In this document: positions 1-7,944 of the stretch, piece by piece
Numbering within the stretch: position 1 is the stretch's first letter
Layout: the number at the start of each line of letters is the position of its first letter
Source of the DNA: Pseudomonadota bacterium
GTDB taxonomy: Bacteria > Pseudomonadota > Alphaproteobacteria > Rhizobiales > Tepidamorphaceae
Direction: 5' to 3'
Assembly (NCBI GenBank): GCA_023458595.1
Contig: JAEWYT010000198.1
Span: 1 to 38,141, forward strand
Length of the DNA: 38,141 nucleotides
Notes under the pieces: model-generated
The model's input: the letters and a program-made list of their open reading frames with translations, nothing else
Database searches by the model: none
What the model was told of the DNA's origin: nothing
Translations under genes and position numbers: made by a program

Positions 1-25
1 CGGCGGCCTGGGAAACGGCATCCAT
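1..25 (-). CDS. start of the gene downstream of proS (partial, possibly lolC)
   Basis: An ATG on the minus strand at 25-23 shares its A with the proS stop codon (TGATG), the tight coupling seen across this operon. Only eight codons (MDAVSQAA) lie in the window, so the product cannot be identified. In many alphaproteobacteria proS is followed by the lipoprotein-export permease gene lolC, which would fit, but that is synteny-based inference only. Confidence 0.35.
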
Positions 26-1350
26 CAGGCAGCGCCGAGTTTCTTCGCCGCCTCGGCAACGGGCGCCGAGGCGCGTTCGCCGGTGCGGCGGTTCTTCAAT
101 TCCACCTCGCCGGCGGCAACGCCACGCGGACCGACAATCACCTGCCAGGGCAGCCCGATCAGGTCGGCGGTGGCGAATTTGGAACCGGCGCGCTCGTCCG
201 TATCGTCATAGAGCACGTCCTTGCCGATGGCTGTCAGCGAGCGGTAGAGTTCCTCGGCGACGCGGTCGCAATCCGGATCGCCCGCCTTCATGTTGATGAT
301 CGCGGCATCGAAGGGCGCGACCGATTCCGGCCAGATGATGCCGGCGTCGTCGTGCGAGGCCTCGATGATGGCCGCGACAAGCCGCGTCGGGCCGATGCCG
401 TAGGAGCCGCCGGAGACGAAATGTTCCTTGCCATCCGGGCCCGTCACGCTGGCGCCCATCGGCTTCGAATATTTTTCGCCGAAATGGAAGATGTGGCCGA
501 CTTCTATTCCGCGGGCCGACAGGCGCTCACCCTTTGGGATCGCCTCCCATGCCTTCTCGTCATGCATGTCGTCGGTCGCGGCGTAGGGCGTGGTCCAGCG
601 CTGGACAATGCCGGCGATCTCGGCGTCGTTCGTGAAGTCCGTGCCCTCGCCCGGCACATCGAAGTCGAGATAGGCGCGGTCGCAGAACACCTGGCTCTCG
701 CCGGTGTCGGCCAGGATGATGAACTCGTGGGAAAGGTCGCCGCCGATCGGTCCGGTCTCGGCGCGCATGGGGATCGCCTGGAGGCCCATGCGCGTGAAGG
801 TGCGAAGATAGGACACGAACATGCGGTTGTAGGCGGCCCGCGCGCCCTCGAAGTCCAGATCGAAGGAATAGGCGTCCTTCATCAGGAATTCCCTGCTGCG
901 CATGACGCCGAAGCGCGGGCGCACCTCGTCGCGGAACTTCCATTGGATATGGTAGAGGTTGAGCGGCAGATCCTTGTAGGAGCGCACATAGGCGCGGAAG
1001 ATCTCCGTGATCATCTCCTCGTTGGTCGGACCGAACAGCATGTCGCGCTCGTGGCGATCCCGGATGCGCAGCATCTCCTTGCCGTAGTCGTCGTAGCGCC
1101 CGCTCTCGCGCCACAGGTCCGCCGACTGGATGGTCGGCATCAGCAGCTCGACGGCGCCCGCGCGATTCTGCTCCTCGCGAACGATCTGCTCGACCTTCCG
1201 CAGCACCTTGAGCCCGAGCGGCAGCCAGGCATAGATGCCGGCCGCCTCCTGGCGCAGCATCCCGGCGCGCAGCATCAGCCGATGCGAGACGATCTCGGCT
1301 TCCTTGGGGGTCTCTTTGAGGATAGGCAGGAAATAGCGTGACAGGCGCAT
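25..1350 (-). CDS. proS: prolyl-tRNA synthetase, short alphaproteobacterial type
   Basis: Class II aminoacyl-tRNA synthetase that attaches proline to tRNA-Pro in the cytoplasm. The protein is 441 aa, the usual length of the alphaproteobacterial form, which lacks the roughly 180-residue editing insertion of the longer enterobacterial enzyme. Class II motif 2 is visible around FRDEVRPRFGVMRSREF and motif 3 as GSYGIGPTRL; the C-terminal anticodon-binding domain follows. I chose the ATG at 1350 because family members start MRLSRYFLPI; an in-frame ATG at 1416 would add 22 non-conserved residues. The Shine-Dalgarno is weak. It is followed by an overlapping start codon and preceded by a 429-base gap, so it probably has its own promoter rather than being read from the nuo operon. 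Confidence 0.96.
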   Translation of the reverse strand: MRLSRYFLPILKETPKEAEIVSHRLMLRAGMLRQEAAGIYAWLPLGLKVLRKVEQIVREEQNRAGAVELLMPTIQSADLWRESGRYDDYGKEMLRIRDRHERDMLFGPTNEEMITEIFRAYVRSYKDLPLNLYHIQWKFRDEVRPRFGVMRSREFLMKDAYSFDLDFEGARAAYNRMFVSYLRTFTRMGLQAIPMRAETGPIGGDLSHEFIILADTGESQVFCDRAYLDFDVPGEGTDFTNDAEIAGIVQRWTTPYAATDDMHDEKAWEAIPKGERLSARGIEVGHIFHFGEKYSKPMGASVTGPDGKEHFVSGGSYGIGPTRLVAAIIEASHDDAGIIWPESVAPFDAAIINMKAGDPDCDRVAEELYRSLTAIGKDVLYDDTDERAGSKFATADLIGLPWQVIVGPRGVAAGEVELKNRRTGERASAPVAEAAKKLGAA

Positions 1351-1754
1351 AGTGTCGGGGGATCCGATGTGTTCAGCGATGCGCGCGACACAAGCGCATC
1401 GGCGTGGAAAAGACAAGGCCGCCGACGGGCATCCGCTCTCCGCCGCTCACATGCCGGACCGTGGCCCCACGCCTTGTGGAAACCTCGGACCGGCTCCGCC
1501 GGCTCGTTCGCATTGCGAACACGAGAGCGCCATCCGGACGAAGTGCCACATTGGCCCGTTCACGAGAAGAAACATATTGCAACGAGCGAATGGCTGCGTA
1601 TTGTATTCGCCACAAAAAGACCAGCTGCACAGGCGCCTCGCAGGAGGCGACATCGGCCCAGGTCTCGGGAGGAAAGCGGCTCGACAGTCGGCGCAGTTCG
1701 ACTTCGGGTGAACGGGTTAGGCGGAGGCCGCCGATACCTTCGCTATAGACTACC
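1351..1754. other. intergenic gap between proS and the DUF1467 gene
   Basis: No convincing protein gene is visible: open frames here have erratic composition and no good ribosome binding site. The minus strand must hold the proS promoter; the best I see is TTGTCT, 17 bases, TTGTGT near 1390-1420, which is weak. The plus strand carries a better promoter-like pair and several hairpins, described as a candidate RNA gene. Confidence 0.5.
1577..1604 (+). promoter_or_regulatory. sigma-70-like promoter reading away from proS
   Basis: TTGCAA at 1577-1582 and TATTGT at 1599-1604 are separated by 16 bases, in the most AT-rich part of the gap. It points toward the intrinsic terminator at 1755-1781 with no protein gene between them. 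Pattern match only. Confidence 0.35.
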
Positions 1755-1781
1755 AAAGCAAGGCGAAAGCCTTGCTTTTTT
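1611..1781 (+). ncRNA. candidate structured small RNA (about 170 nt)
   Basis: The span runs from the predicted start of the 1577-1604 promoter to the T run of a strong terminator. It contains a perfect 6-bp hairpin with a GCAG loop (1634-1649), a long-range pairing ATCGGC (1652-1657) with GCCGAT (1730-1735), and inside that a GTTC/GAAC hairpin (1696-1713) capped by a TTCG-type loop. No protein gene explains the terminator orientation. It does not match 6S RNA, SRP RNA, RNase P RNA or tmRNA as far as I can recall their signatures. Function unknown; existence is inference. Confidence 0.35.
1755..1781 (+). terminator. intrinsic terminator, strongest on plus strand
   Basis: Stem AAGCAAGGC / GCCTTGCTT with a GAAA loop, followed by T residues on the plus strand. 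Read on the minus strand it follows the DUF1467 stop codon directly and has only a short T run (TTTGG), so it may act in both directions but is better placed to end a plus-strand transcript. Confidence 0.75.
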
Positions 1782-2061
1782 ATTTCCAGTCCTTCGGCGT
1801 GAAATCGGGCAGGAACGGGATGTCGTCGATCGTCATCCCGCCGTAGATGACGACGCCGGACAGGATCGCGAAGATGATCGCGGACACCACTGTCGTGGCG
1901 ACGAGCTTGCGCACGAGCATCGGCCGCATCGGTGCGCTCGCAGCCGATCCGGGCACCACCTCCCCCTGCTCGTCCTGCGTACGCACACCCCACGGCAGGA
2001 CTGCGAACAGCACCACCCACCACAGGACGAAGTAGACGGCAAGCGCACTGGTGACGGTCAT
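1780..2061 (-). CDS. DUF1467 family small membrane protein
   Basis: The 93-aa protein has two hydrophobic helices (about residues 6-26 and 53-75) joined by a short polar loop and ends in a soluble tail (IPFLPDFTPKDWK). This matches the DUF1467 family, which in Hyphomicrobiales is regularly found just behind the methylmalonyl-CoA epimerase gene. It begins 9 bases after mce and is the last gene of the long minus-strand run, immediately before a hairpin terminator. The molecular function of the family is unknown to me; association with mce is positional only. Confidence 0.85.
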   Translation of the reverse strand: MTVTSALAVYFVLWWVVLFAVLPWGVRTQDEQGEVVPGSAASAPMRPMLVRKLVATTVVSAIIFAILSGVVIYGGMTIDDIPFLPDFTPKDWK

Positions 2062-2070
2062 CGGGCGGAC

Positions 2071-2475
2071 TCAGGCTTGCTCCAGCTCGACGAGCGTCCC
2101 GCAGAAATCCTTGGGGTGCAGGAACAGGACCGGCTTGCCGTGCGCGCCGATCTTCGGCTCGCCGCTGCCGAGCACCCGCGCGCCCCCGGCGAGAAGCCTG
2201 TCGCGGGCGGCGATGATGTCCTCGACCTCGTAGCAGAGATGGTGCATCCCGCCGTCCGGGTTGCGCTCGAGGAACTTGGCGATCGGCGAGTTCTCTCCGT
2301 AGGGCTCGAGCAGCTCGATCTTGGTGTTCGGCAGAGTGATGAACACCGTGGAGACGCCGTGATCGGGCTGCGCCACCACGTCGGACACCTCGGCGCCCAG
2401 CGTGTCGCGATAGGTTGCCGCGGCCGCCCTGATGTCCGGCACGGCGATCGCAACGTGGTTCAGTCTTCCGAGCAT
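2071..2475 (-). CDS. mce: methylmalonyl-CoA epimerase
   Basis: Interconverts (S)- and (R)-methylmalonyl-CoA in propionyl-CoA breakdown, between propionyl-CoA carboxylase (a biotin enzyme) and the B12-dependent mutase. The 134-aa protein is a vicinal-oxygen-chelate (glyoxalase-like) fold: metal-ligand candidates are His7 in LNHVAIAV, His78 or His79 in MHHLCYEV, and Glu130 in GTLVELEQ. I chose the ATG at 2475, which has GAGGA eight bases upstream and gives the family start MLGRLNHVAIAV. An in-frame ATG at 2520 overlaps the rnj stop as ATGA and would add 15 residues; it cannot be excluded. The biotin ligase gene lies two genes upstream in the same unit. Confidence 0.93.
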   Translation of the reverse strand: MLGRLNHVAIAVPDIRAAAATYRDTLGAEVSDVVAQPDHGVSTVFITLPNTKIELLEPYGENSPIAKFLERNPDGGMHHLCYEVEDIIAARDRLLAGGARVLGSGEPKIGAHGKPVLFLHPKDFCGTLVELEQA

Positions 2476-2516
2476 GATGTCCTCACTGCGAGACACGGAA
2501 ACCGCTTCGCCGCGGC

Positions 2517-4187
2517 TCATACCGTGACGACGAAGACATGACAAACGGGCTTTTTGCCCCAGCCCGCCATGACCGCGTTGCGCACCGCGCGGCGCACCGA
2601 TTCCGCCAGCGCGTCCGGATCGCGCCGCCGTGCCCGCGGCAGGCCCGCCAGCACCTCGTCGACGGCATCGTGGACGATATCGATGAAAGGCACGTCCTCG
2701 TCGTCACGCTCGGGAATGCCGTCGAGCGTCACTTCCGGATCGCCGGCAAGCTCCCCCCGCTCGTCGACTGCGAGCGCCACCCCGACGAAGCCGACGAAGG
2801 CGAGCTTGCGCCGCTCGCGCACCGCCTCGTCGTCGGCGCGGATGACGAGCCGCCCATCCTTGTAGAGGCGCCCCGCCACCGCCTCGTCGACGATCTCCGC
2901 GGGCCCGGGGCCGAGCCGCACCATGTCGCCGTTGTAGGCGGTGATCACCTGCGGAACCTTCATCGAGCGGGCGAGCCTGGCATGAGCTGCGAGATGCTGC
3001 GCCTCGCCGTGCACCGGCACCGCGATCTCCGGCCTCACCCACGCGTACATGTCGCGCAGCTCGTCCTGGCGCGGATGGCCCGAGGTGTGGACGAGCGCGT
3101 CGCGGTCCGTGACGACCTCGATCCCGGCCCTCACCAGCGCGTTGACGACGGTGCCGATCTCGCGCTCGTTGCCGGGGATCGTACGGGCCGAATAGATCAC
3201 CCGGTCGCCGGCGGCGAGCTCGATCGTGGGATGGCTGCCCGCCGCGATCCGGGTCAGCGCCGCGCGCGGCTCGCCCTGGCTGCCGGTGCAGAGAACGACG
3301 ACCTTGTCGCGCGGCAGGCTGTCGTACATCTCCTCGCCGAGGAATTCGGGCAGGCCGTCGAGCAGGCCCAGTTCCCGGGCGACCGTGATGACCCGCTTCA
3401 TCGCCCGGCCGACGACGATCGTGCTGCGGCCGGCCGCCGCCGCCGCCTCGCCGATCGAGCGGATGCGCGCGACGTTGGAGGCGAAAGCCGTCACGGCGAC
3501 GCGGTGCGGTGCCGACGCGATCACCTCGGCGAGCCCCTTGCGCACGTCCCCCTCCCCCGGCGAACGGCCGTCGCGCAGGACGTTGGTGGAGTCGCAGATC
3601 ATCGCCCGGCAACCCTCGCGGCCGAGCGCCACGAACGGGGCGGGATCGAACGGCGCGCCGACCACCGGCTCGGCGTCGATCTTCCAGTCGGCGGTATGCA
3701 GGACCGTGCCGGCAGGGGTGCGGATCACCACGGAGTTCGGCTCCGGGATGGAATGGGTGACGGAGACCAGCTCGATGTCGAAGGGACCGGCGGCGAACCG
3801 CGCGCCGAGCGGCACCGTCTCGACGGGGATCTCGGGGGCGCCCGGTTCCTCCATCAGCTTTGCCGCGAGCAGCCCGGCGGTGAAAGGCGTCGCGAAGACC
3901 TTCGCCCTGAGTCGCGGCCACAGGTCCGGCAACGCGCCGAAATGGTCCTCGTGGGCGTGGGTGAGCAGGATGCCGACGAGATCGCCGCGCTCCTCCTCGA
4001 TGAAGGAGATGTCGGGCAGGATCAGGTCGATGCCGGGCAGGTGCTCCTCGGAAGCGAAGCTCACGCCGCAGTCGACCATCAGCCACGTCCGCCGGCCCGG
4101 CGTGCCGTAGCCGTAGAGGGCGAGATTCATGCCGATCTCGCCGACGCCGCCGAGCGGCAGGAACACGAGGTCGGGCTGCTTCGCCAT
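2517..4187 (-). CDS. rnj: ribonuclease J
   Basis: Metallo-beta-lactamase/beta-CASP ribonuclease with 5'-3' exo- and endonuclease activity used in rRNA and mRNA maturation in alphaproteobacteria. The 556-aa protein has the metal-binding signature HAHEDH at residues 77-82, the N-terminal FLPLGGVGEIGMN start typical of RNase J, the beta-CASP segment CTGSQGEPRAAL, and the later HTSGHPRQDE and PVHGEAQHL metal/substrate motifs. The C-terminal 100 or so residues form the usual RNase J accessory domain. It begins 12 bases after birA and may overlap the alternative mce start. Placement between birA and mce is conserved in related genomes as far as I know. Confidence 0.95.
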   Translation of the reverse strand: MAKQPDLVFLPLGGVGEIGMNLALYGYGTPGRRTWLMVDCGVSFASEEHLPGIDLILPDISFIEEERGDLVGILLTHAHEDHFGALPDLWPRLRAKVFATPFTAGLLAAKLMEEPGAPEIPVETVPLGARFAAGPFDIELVSVTHSIPEPNSVVIRTPAGTVLHTADWKIDAEPVVGAPFDPAPFVALGREGCRAMICDSTNVLRDGRSPGEGDVRKGLAEVIASAPHRVAVTAFASNVARIRSIGEAAAAAGRSTIVVGRAMKRVITVARELGLLDGLPEFLGEEMYDSLPRDKVVVLCTGSQGEPRAALTRIAAGSHPTIELAAGDRVIYSARTIPGNEREIGTVVNALVRAGIEVVTDRDALVHTSGHPRQDELRDMYAWVRPEIAVPVHGEAQHLAAHARLARSMKVPQVITAYNGDMVRLGPGPAEIVDEAVAGRLYKDGRLVIRADDEAVRERRKLAFVGFVGVALAVDERGELAGDPEVTLDGIPERDDEDVPFIDIVHDAVDEVLAGLPRARRRDPDALAESVRRAVRNAVMAGWGKKPVCHVFVVTV

Positions 4188-4199
4188 TCGCCTGCTCCC

Positions 4200-4985
4200 T
4201 CAGCCTGCCGCCGGCAGCGACGCGGCGTCGCCGAAATGTACGTCGCCCGCGGAGACGGGAATCCTCGATCCGTCGGCCGTCAGCACGACGAGGCGCCCCT
4301 CGGCGTCCAGCGTCTCGAAGATGCCGCGGATTTCCTTCGGCCCGGCCGTCACCGCCACCGGCCCGCCGATCCCCGCCGCCCGCTGCAGCCAGGCGGCACG
4401 GATAGAGGGCATGCCGCGCCCCTCGTCCCACTGCGCGTAGCGCTCGCTCCAGCGGTCCGAAAGCGCCGAGAACAGGGTTTCGGCGGTCACCGTCAAACCG
4501 CAGTCGGAGAGACAGGTGGCCGGATAGGGCAGCCCATGCGGCGCGGCGACGACGTTGACGCCGATCCCGACGACGACGGCGGTCATTTCGCCCGCCCGGT
4601 TTTCGGATTCCAGCATGATGCCGGAGATCTTCGCCCCGTTCGCGAGCACGTCGTTCGGCCATTTCAGCGCGATTTCGGCGCCCGCATCGAGGGTCAGCAG
4701 CGCGTCGGAGAGGGAGAGCCCGGCGACGAAGCCGAGCGTCGCCGCGCTGTGGACCGGAACGGCGCTGGAGATCAGCAGGCTCGCGGCAAGATTGCCGGGC
4801 GGTCCCTGCCACGCCCGTCCGCGCCGGCCGCGGCCCTGGGTCTGGGAGGCGGTGACGAACCAGATCGGCCCCGTCTCGCCGTCGCGGGCACGCTTCAGCG
4901 CCTCGTCGTTGGTGGACCCGAGCGTCTCGAAGGCTTCCAGCCGGTAGCCGGCTCGCGCGGCGGCGGACCCGAGCGCGAAAGCCAT
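4200..4985 (-). CDS. birA: biotin--[acetyl-CoA-carboxylase] ligase, catalytic domain only
   Basis: Forms biotinyl-5'-AMP and transfers biotin to carboxylase carrier proteins. The 261-aa product starts directly with the catalytic domain: STNDEA near residue 25, the biotinyl-AMP loop GRGRRGRAWQ, and KWPNDVL with the SH3-like C-terminal domain after it. There is no N-terminal winged-helix, so unlike the E. coli protein it should not act as the biotin-operon repressor. ATG at 4985 lies 2 bases after the nuoN stop, so it is translationally close to complex I genes although unrelated in function. A substrate, propionyl-CoA carboxylase, feeds the mce-encoded step nearby. Confidence 0.94.
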   Translation of the reverse strand: MAFALGSAAARAGYRLEAFETLGSTNDEALKRARDGETGPIWFVTASQTQGRGRRGRAWQGPPGNLAASLLISSAVPVHSAATLGFVAGLSLSDALLTLDAGAEIALKWPNDVLANGAKISGIMLESENRAGEMTAVVVGIGVNVVAAPHGLPYPATCLSDCGLTVTAETLFSALSDRWSERYAQWDEGRGMPSIRAAWLQRAAGIGGPVAVTAGPKEIRGIFETLDAEGRLVVLTADGSRIPVSAGDVHFGDAASLPAAG

Positions 4986-4987
4986 CG

Positions 4988-6418
4988 TCAGAACAGCGAT
5001 TTCGCCGCCGCCCCCGCGGCCTGGACCAGCGGTGCCGGATAGACGAAGTAGAGCAGCACGATCAGCCCGGCGATGCCGAGCACCGCCTTCAATTCGCCGC
5101 CCATCCGCTCGAACGGCGCGACCGGCTCGTCGAAATACATGATCTTGACGATGCGCAGGTAGTAGAAGGCGCCGATCACGCTGGTCAGCACGCCGATGAC
5201 GGCGAGCACGTAGAGTTCGGCCTCGATCGCCGCCAGGAACACGTAGAACTTGGCGAAGAAACCGGCGAGCGGGGGAATGCCGGCGAGCGAGAAGAACAGG
5301 ACGGCCAGGAAGAACGCCGCCGCGGCGTTGGAGCGCGACAGCCCCGCGAGGTCGTCGATCGTCTCCACCACGGTGTCGCCGCGGCGCATGGCGAGGATGA
5401 AGGCGAAGACGCCAAGGGTCATCGCGAGATAGATCGCCATGTAGACGATGACGCCCTGAACGCCCGCTTCGTTGCCTGCCGCGAGCCCGACCAGCGCGTA
5501 GCCCATGTTGGCGATCGACGAATACGCCATCAGCCGCTTGATGTTGCGCTGCCCGATCGCGGCGAACGCGCCCAGCGCCATCGAGGCGATCGCGATGAAC
5601 ACGATGACCTGCTGCCATTCGGTCGTGATCGTCGGGAAGGCGTCGATGACGACGCGCACCAGCATGCCCATGGCCGCGATCTTCGGCGCCGAGGCGAAGA
5701 AGGCCGTGACCGGGGTGGGCGCGCCCTCGTAGACGTCGGGCGTCCACATGTGGAACGGCACGGCCGATATCTTGAAGGCGATGCCGGAGAGCAGGAACAC
5801 CAGACCGAAGATCAGGCCGACCGAAGCCCCCTCCGCGCCGACCGCATCGGCGATTCCGGCATAGGAGACGGTGCCCGAGAAGCCGTAGATCAGCGAAGCG
5901 CCGTAGAGCAGCATGCCCGAGGCGAGCGCGCCGAGGACGAAGTACTTCATGCCGGCCTCGGTCGAGCGCACCGAATCCCGCTGGATCGCCGCGACCACGT
6001 AGGCTGCGAGGCTCTGCAGTTCGAGGCCCAGGTAGAGCGTTATGAGGTCGGTCGCCGACACCATGACGAACATGCCGGCGGTCGCGAGCACGATCAGCAC
6101 CGGATACTCGAACCGCGTCAGCCTGCCGAAGCGCATGTAGTCGACGGACAGGAGGATGGCGGCGGCCGACCCCACAGCGATCAGGGTCTTGAGAAGCTTG
6201 GCGTAGGGATCGAGCAGGAAGCTGCCGCCGAAGATCGGCTCAGGCGTCGCCGGCACCAGCCAGACCAGCACGCTGGCGGCGATCACGAGCGCCATCGACA
6301 GCCCCGCGGTGATCGAGGCCGACGAACGCTCCTCGCGGAACACGCCGAGCATGAGCGCCACCATGGCGCCGACGGCCAGCAGCATTTCCGGGGCAACCGA
6401 TATGAGGTTCGGGGTCAT
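4988..6418 (-). CDS. nuoN: NADH-quinone oxidoreductase subunit N
   Basis: One of the three antiporter-like proton-pumping subunits of the complex I membrane arm. The 476-aa protein is almost entirely hydrophobic with about 14 helices; it contains the family segment KISAVPFHMWTPDVYEGAP and the polar-residue helix RLMAYSSIANMGYALVG. I chose ATG 6418 (MTPNLISVAPEM) over an upstream in-frame ATG at 6442 because the latter would overlap nuoM and add non-conserved residues; a GAGG lies upstream. The gap to nuoM is 13 bases. Confidence 0.96.
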   Translation of the reverse strand: MTPNLISVAPEMLLAVGAMVALMLGVFREERSSASITAGLSMALVIAASVLVWLVPATPEPIFGGSFLLDPYAKLLKTLIAVGSAAAILLSVDYMRFGRLTRFEYPVLIVLATAGMFVMVSATDLITLYLGLELQSLAAYVVAAIQRDSVRSTEAGMKYFVLGALASGMLLYGASLIYGFSGTVSYAGIADAVGAEGASVGLIFGLVFLLSGIAFKISAVPFHMWTPDVYEGAPTPVTAFFASAPKIAAMGMLVRVVIDAFPTITTEWQQVIVFIAIASMALGAFAAIGQRNIKRLMAYSSIANMGYALVGLAAGNEAGVQGVIVYMAIYLAMTLGVFAFILAMRRGDTVVETIDDLAGLSRSNAAAAFFLAVLFFSLAGIPPLAGFFAKFYVFLAAIEAELYVLAVIGVLTSVIGAFYYLRIVKIMYFDEPVAPFERMGGELKAVLGIAGLIVLLYFVYPAPLVQAAGAAAKSLF

Positions 6419-6431
6419 CGGATCTGCCTCG

Positions 6432-7943
6432 TCAATTGGCAAGCGCGGCGAGCTGAGCCGCCTGCTCGAGCGCCGCGTGGTAGTCGTTCACGAGATTCTC
6501 GACCGACACCGCCGTCACGTCGAAGACCGGCATGGGATAGATGCCGAACAGGATCGTGAGAACGACGAGCGGAGCGAGGATCGCCACCTCGCGCCGGGTC
6601 AGGTCCTTGATTCCGCGCAGGTTTTCCTTCTCGATCGTGCCGAAGATCACGCGCCGGTAGAGCCACAGCGCATAGGCGGCCGAGAGGATCACCCCGGTCG
6701 TCGCGAACACCGCAACCCAGGTGTTGACGTCGAAGGCGGCGAGCAGCGACAGGAACTCCCCGACGAAGCCCGAGGTGCCCGGCAGGCCGACATTGGCCAT
6801 GGTGAACACCATGAAGGCGAAGGCATAGAGCGGCATGCGGTTGACGAGACCGCCATAGGCGGCGATCTCACGGGTGTGCAGCCGGTCGTAGACGACGCCG
6901 ACGCAAAGGAAGAGCGCACCCGACACGATGCCGTGCGACAGCATCTGGAAGATGCCGCCCTGGATGCCCTGGATCGTGCCGGTGAACACGCCCATCGTCA
7001 CGAAGCCCATGTGAGCGACCGACGAATAGGCGATCAGCTTCTTGATGTCTGTCTGCATCAGCGCGACGAGCGAGGTGTAGATGATCGCGACCACCGACAG
7101 CGTGAACACGAAGGGGGCGAACATGTCGGAGGCTTCAGGGAACATCGGCAGCGAGAAGCGCAGGAAGCCGTAGCCGCCCATCTTCAGGAGGATGCCGGCC
7201 AGGATCACGGAGCCCGCCGTCGGCGCCTCCACATGCGCGTCGGGAAGCCAGGTGTGAACCGGCCACATCGGCATCTTCACAGCGAAGGACGCGAAGAAGG
7301 CGATCCACAGCCAGGTCTGCATGTTCGCCGGGAAGTCGTGGGCGAGCAGCGTCGGGATGTCGGTGGTGCCGGCGTCCCAGTACATCGCCATGATGGCGAG
7401 CAGCATCAGCACCGAGCCGGTCAGCGTGTAGAGGAAGAACTTGAAGGCCGCATAGACGCGCCGCTTGTGACCCCAGATGCCGATGATCAGGAACATCGGG
7501 ATCAGGCCGCCCTCGAAGAACAGGTAGAACAACACGAGGTCCAGCGCCGTGAAGACGCCGATCATCAGCGTCTCGAGCACCAGGAACGCGACCATGTATT
7601 CCTTCACGCGGACATCGATCGCGGTCCAGCTCGCCAGGATGCAGGCGGGCATCAGGAACGTGGTCAGGATGACGAACAGCATCGAGATGCCGTCGACGCC
7701 CATGTGATAGGTGATCGTCCCGCCGAGCCACTCGCGCTTCTCGACGAACTGGAAATCCGCGGTCGAGGGATCGAAGTAGACCCAGATCAGCAGCGACAAG
7801 AGGAAGGTGATCACCGTCGTCCACAGCGCCACGAAGCGGGCATTGCGCACGGCGATCTCGTCGTCGCCGCGGATCGCGAAGATGAACAGCGCGCCGACGA
7901 GCGGCAGGAAGGTGACGACGGAGAGGATGGGCCAGCCGGTCAT
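6432..7943 (-). CDS. nuoM: NADH-quinone oxidoreductase subunit M
   Basis: Second antiporter-like subunit of the membrane arm. 503 aa, about 14 transmembrane helices, with the conserved proton-path segments LFYLFFEGGLIPMFLIIGIW, KMPMWPVHTWLPDAHVEAPT and KLIAYSSVAHMGFV. Length and start (MTGWPILSVVTFLPLVGA) are normal for the alphaproteobacterial family. It begins one base after the nuoL stop, so translation is almost certainly coupled. Confidence 0.97.
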   Translation of the reverse strand: MTGWPILSVVTFLPLVGALFIFAIRGDDEIAVRNARFVALWTTVITFLLSLLIWVYFDPSTADFQFVEKREWLGGTITYHMGVDGISMLFVILTTFLMPACILASWTAIDVRVKEYMVAFLVLETLMIGVFTALDLVLFYLFFEGGLIPMFLIIGIWGHKRRVYAAFKFFLYTLTGSVLMLLAIMAMYWDAGTTDIPTLLAHDFPANMQTWLWIAFFASFAVKMPMWPVHTWLPDAHVEAPTAGSVILAGILLKMGGYGFLRFSLPMFPEASDMFAPFVFTLSVVAIIYTSLVALMQTDIKKLIAYSSVAHMGFVTMGVFTGTIQGIQGGIFQMLSHGIVSGALFLCVGVVYDRLHTREIAAYGGLVNRMPLYAFAFMVFTMANVGLPGTSGFVGEFLSLLAAFDVNTWVAVFATTGVILSAAYALWLYRRVIFGTIEKENLRGIKDLTRREVAILAPLVVLTILFGIYPMPVFDVTAVSVENLVNDYHAALEQAAQLAALAN

Positions 7944-7944
7944 T

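Noticed and set aside
1651..1680. Resemblance of CAGGTCTCGGGAGGAAAGC to SRP RNA or RNase P RNA core
   Set aside because: The SRP GGAA-loop symmetry is missing, and the region is too short and lacks other RNase P conserved segments.
1373..2023. A 216-codon minus-strand frame spanning the gap and the DUF1467 gene
   Set aside because: It overlaps a recognised gene in another frame, crosses a terminator hairpin and has no family-like region or ribosome site.
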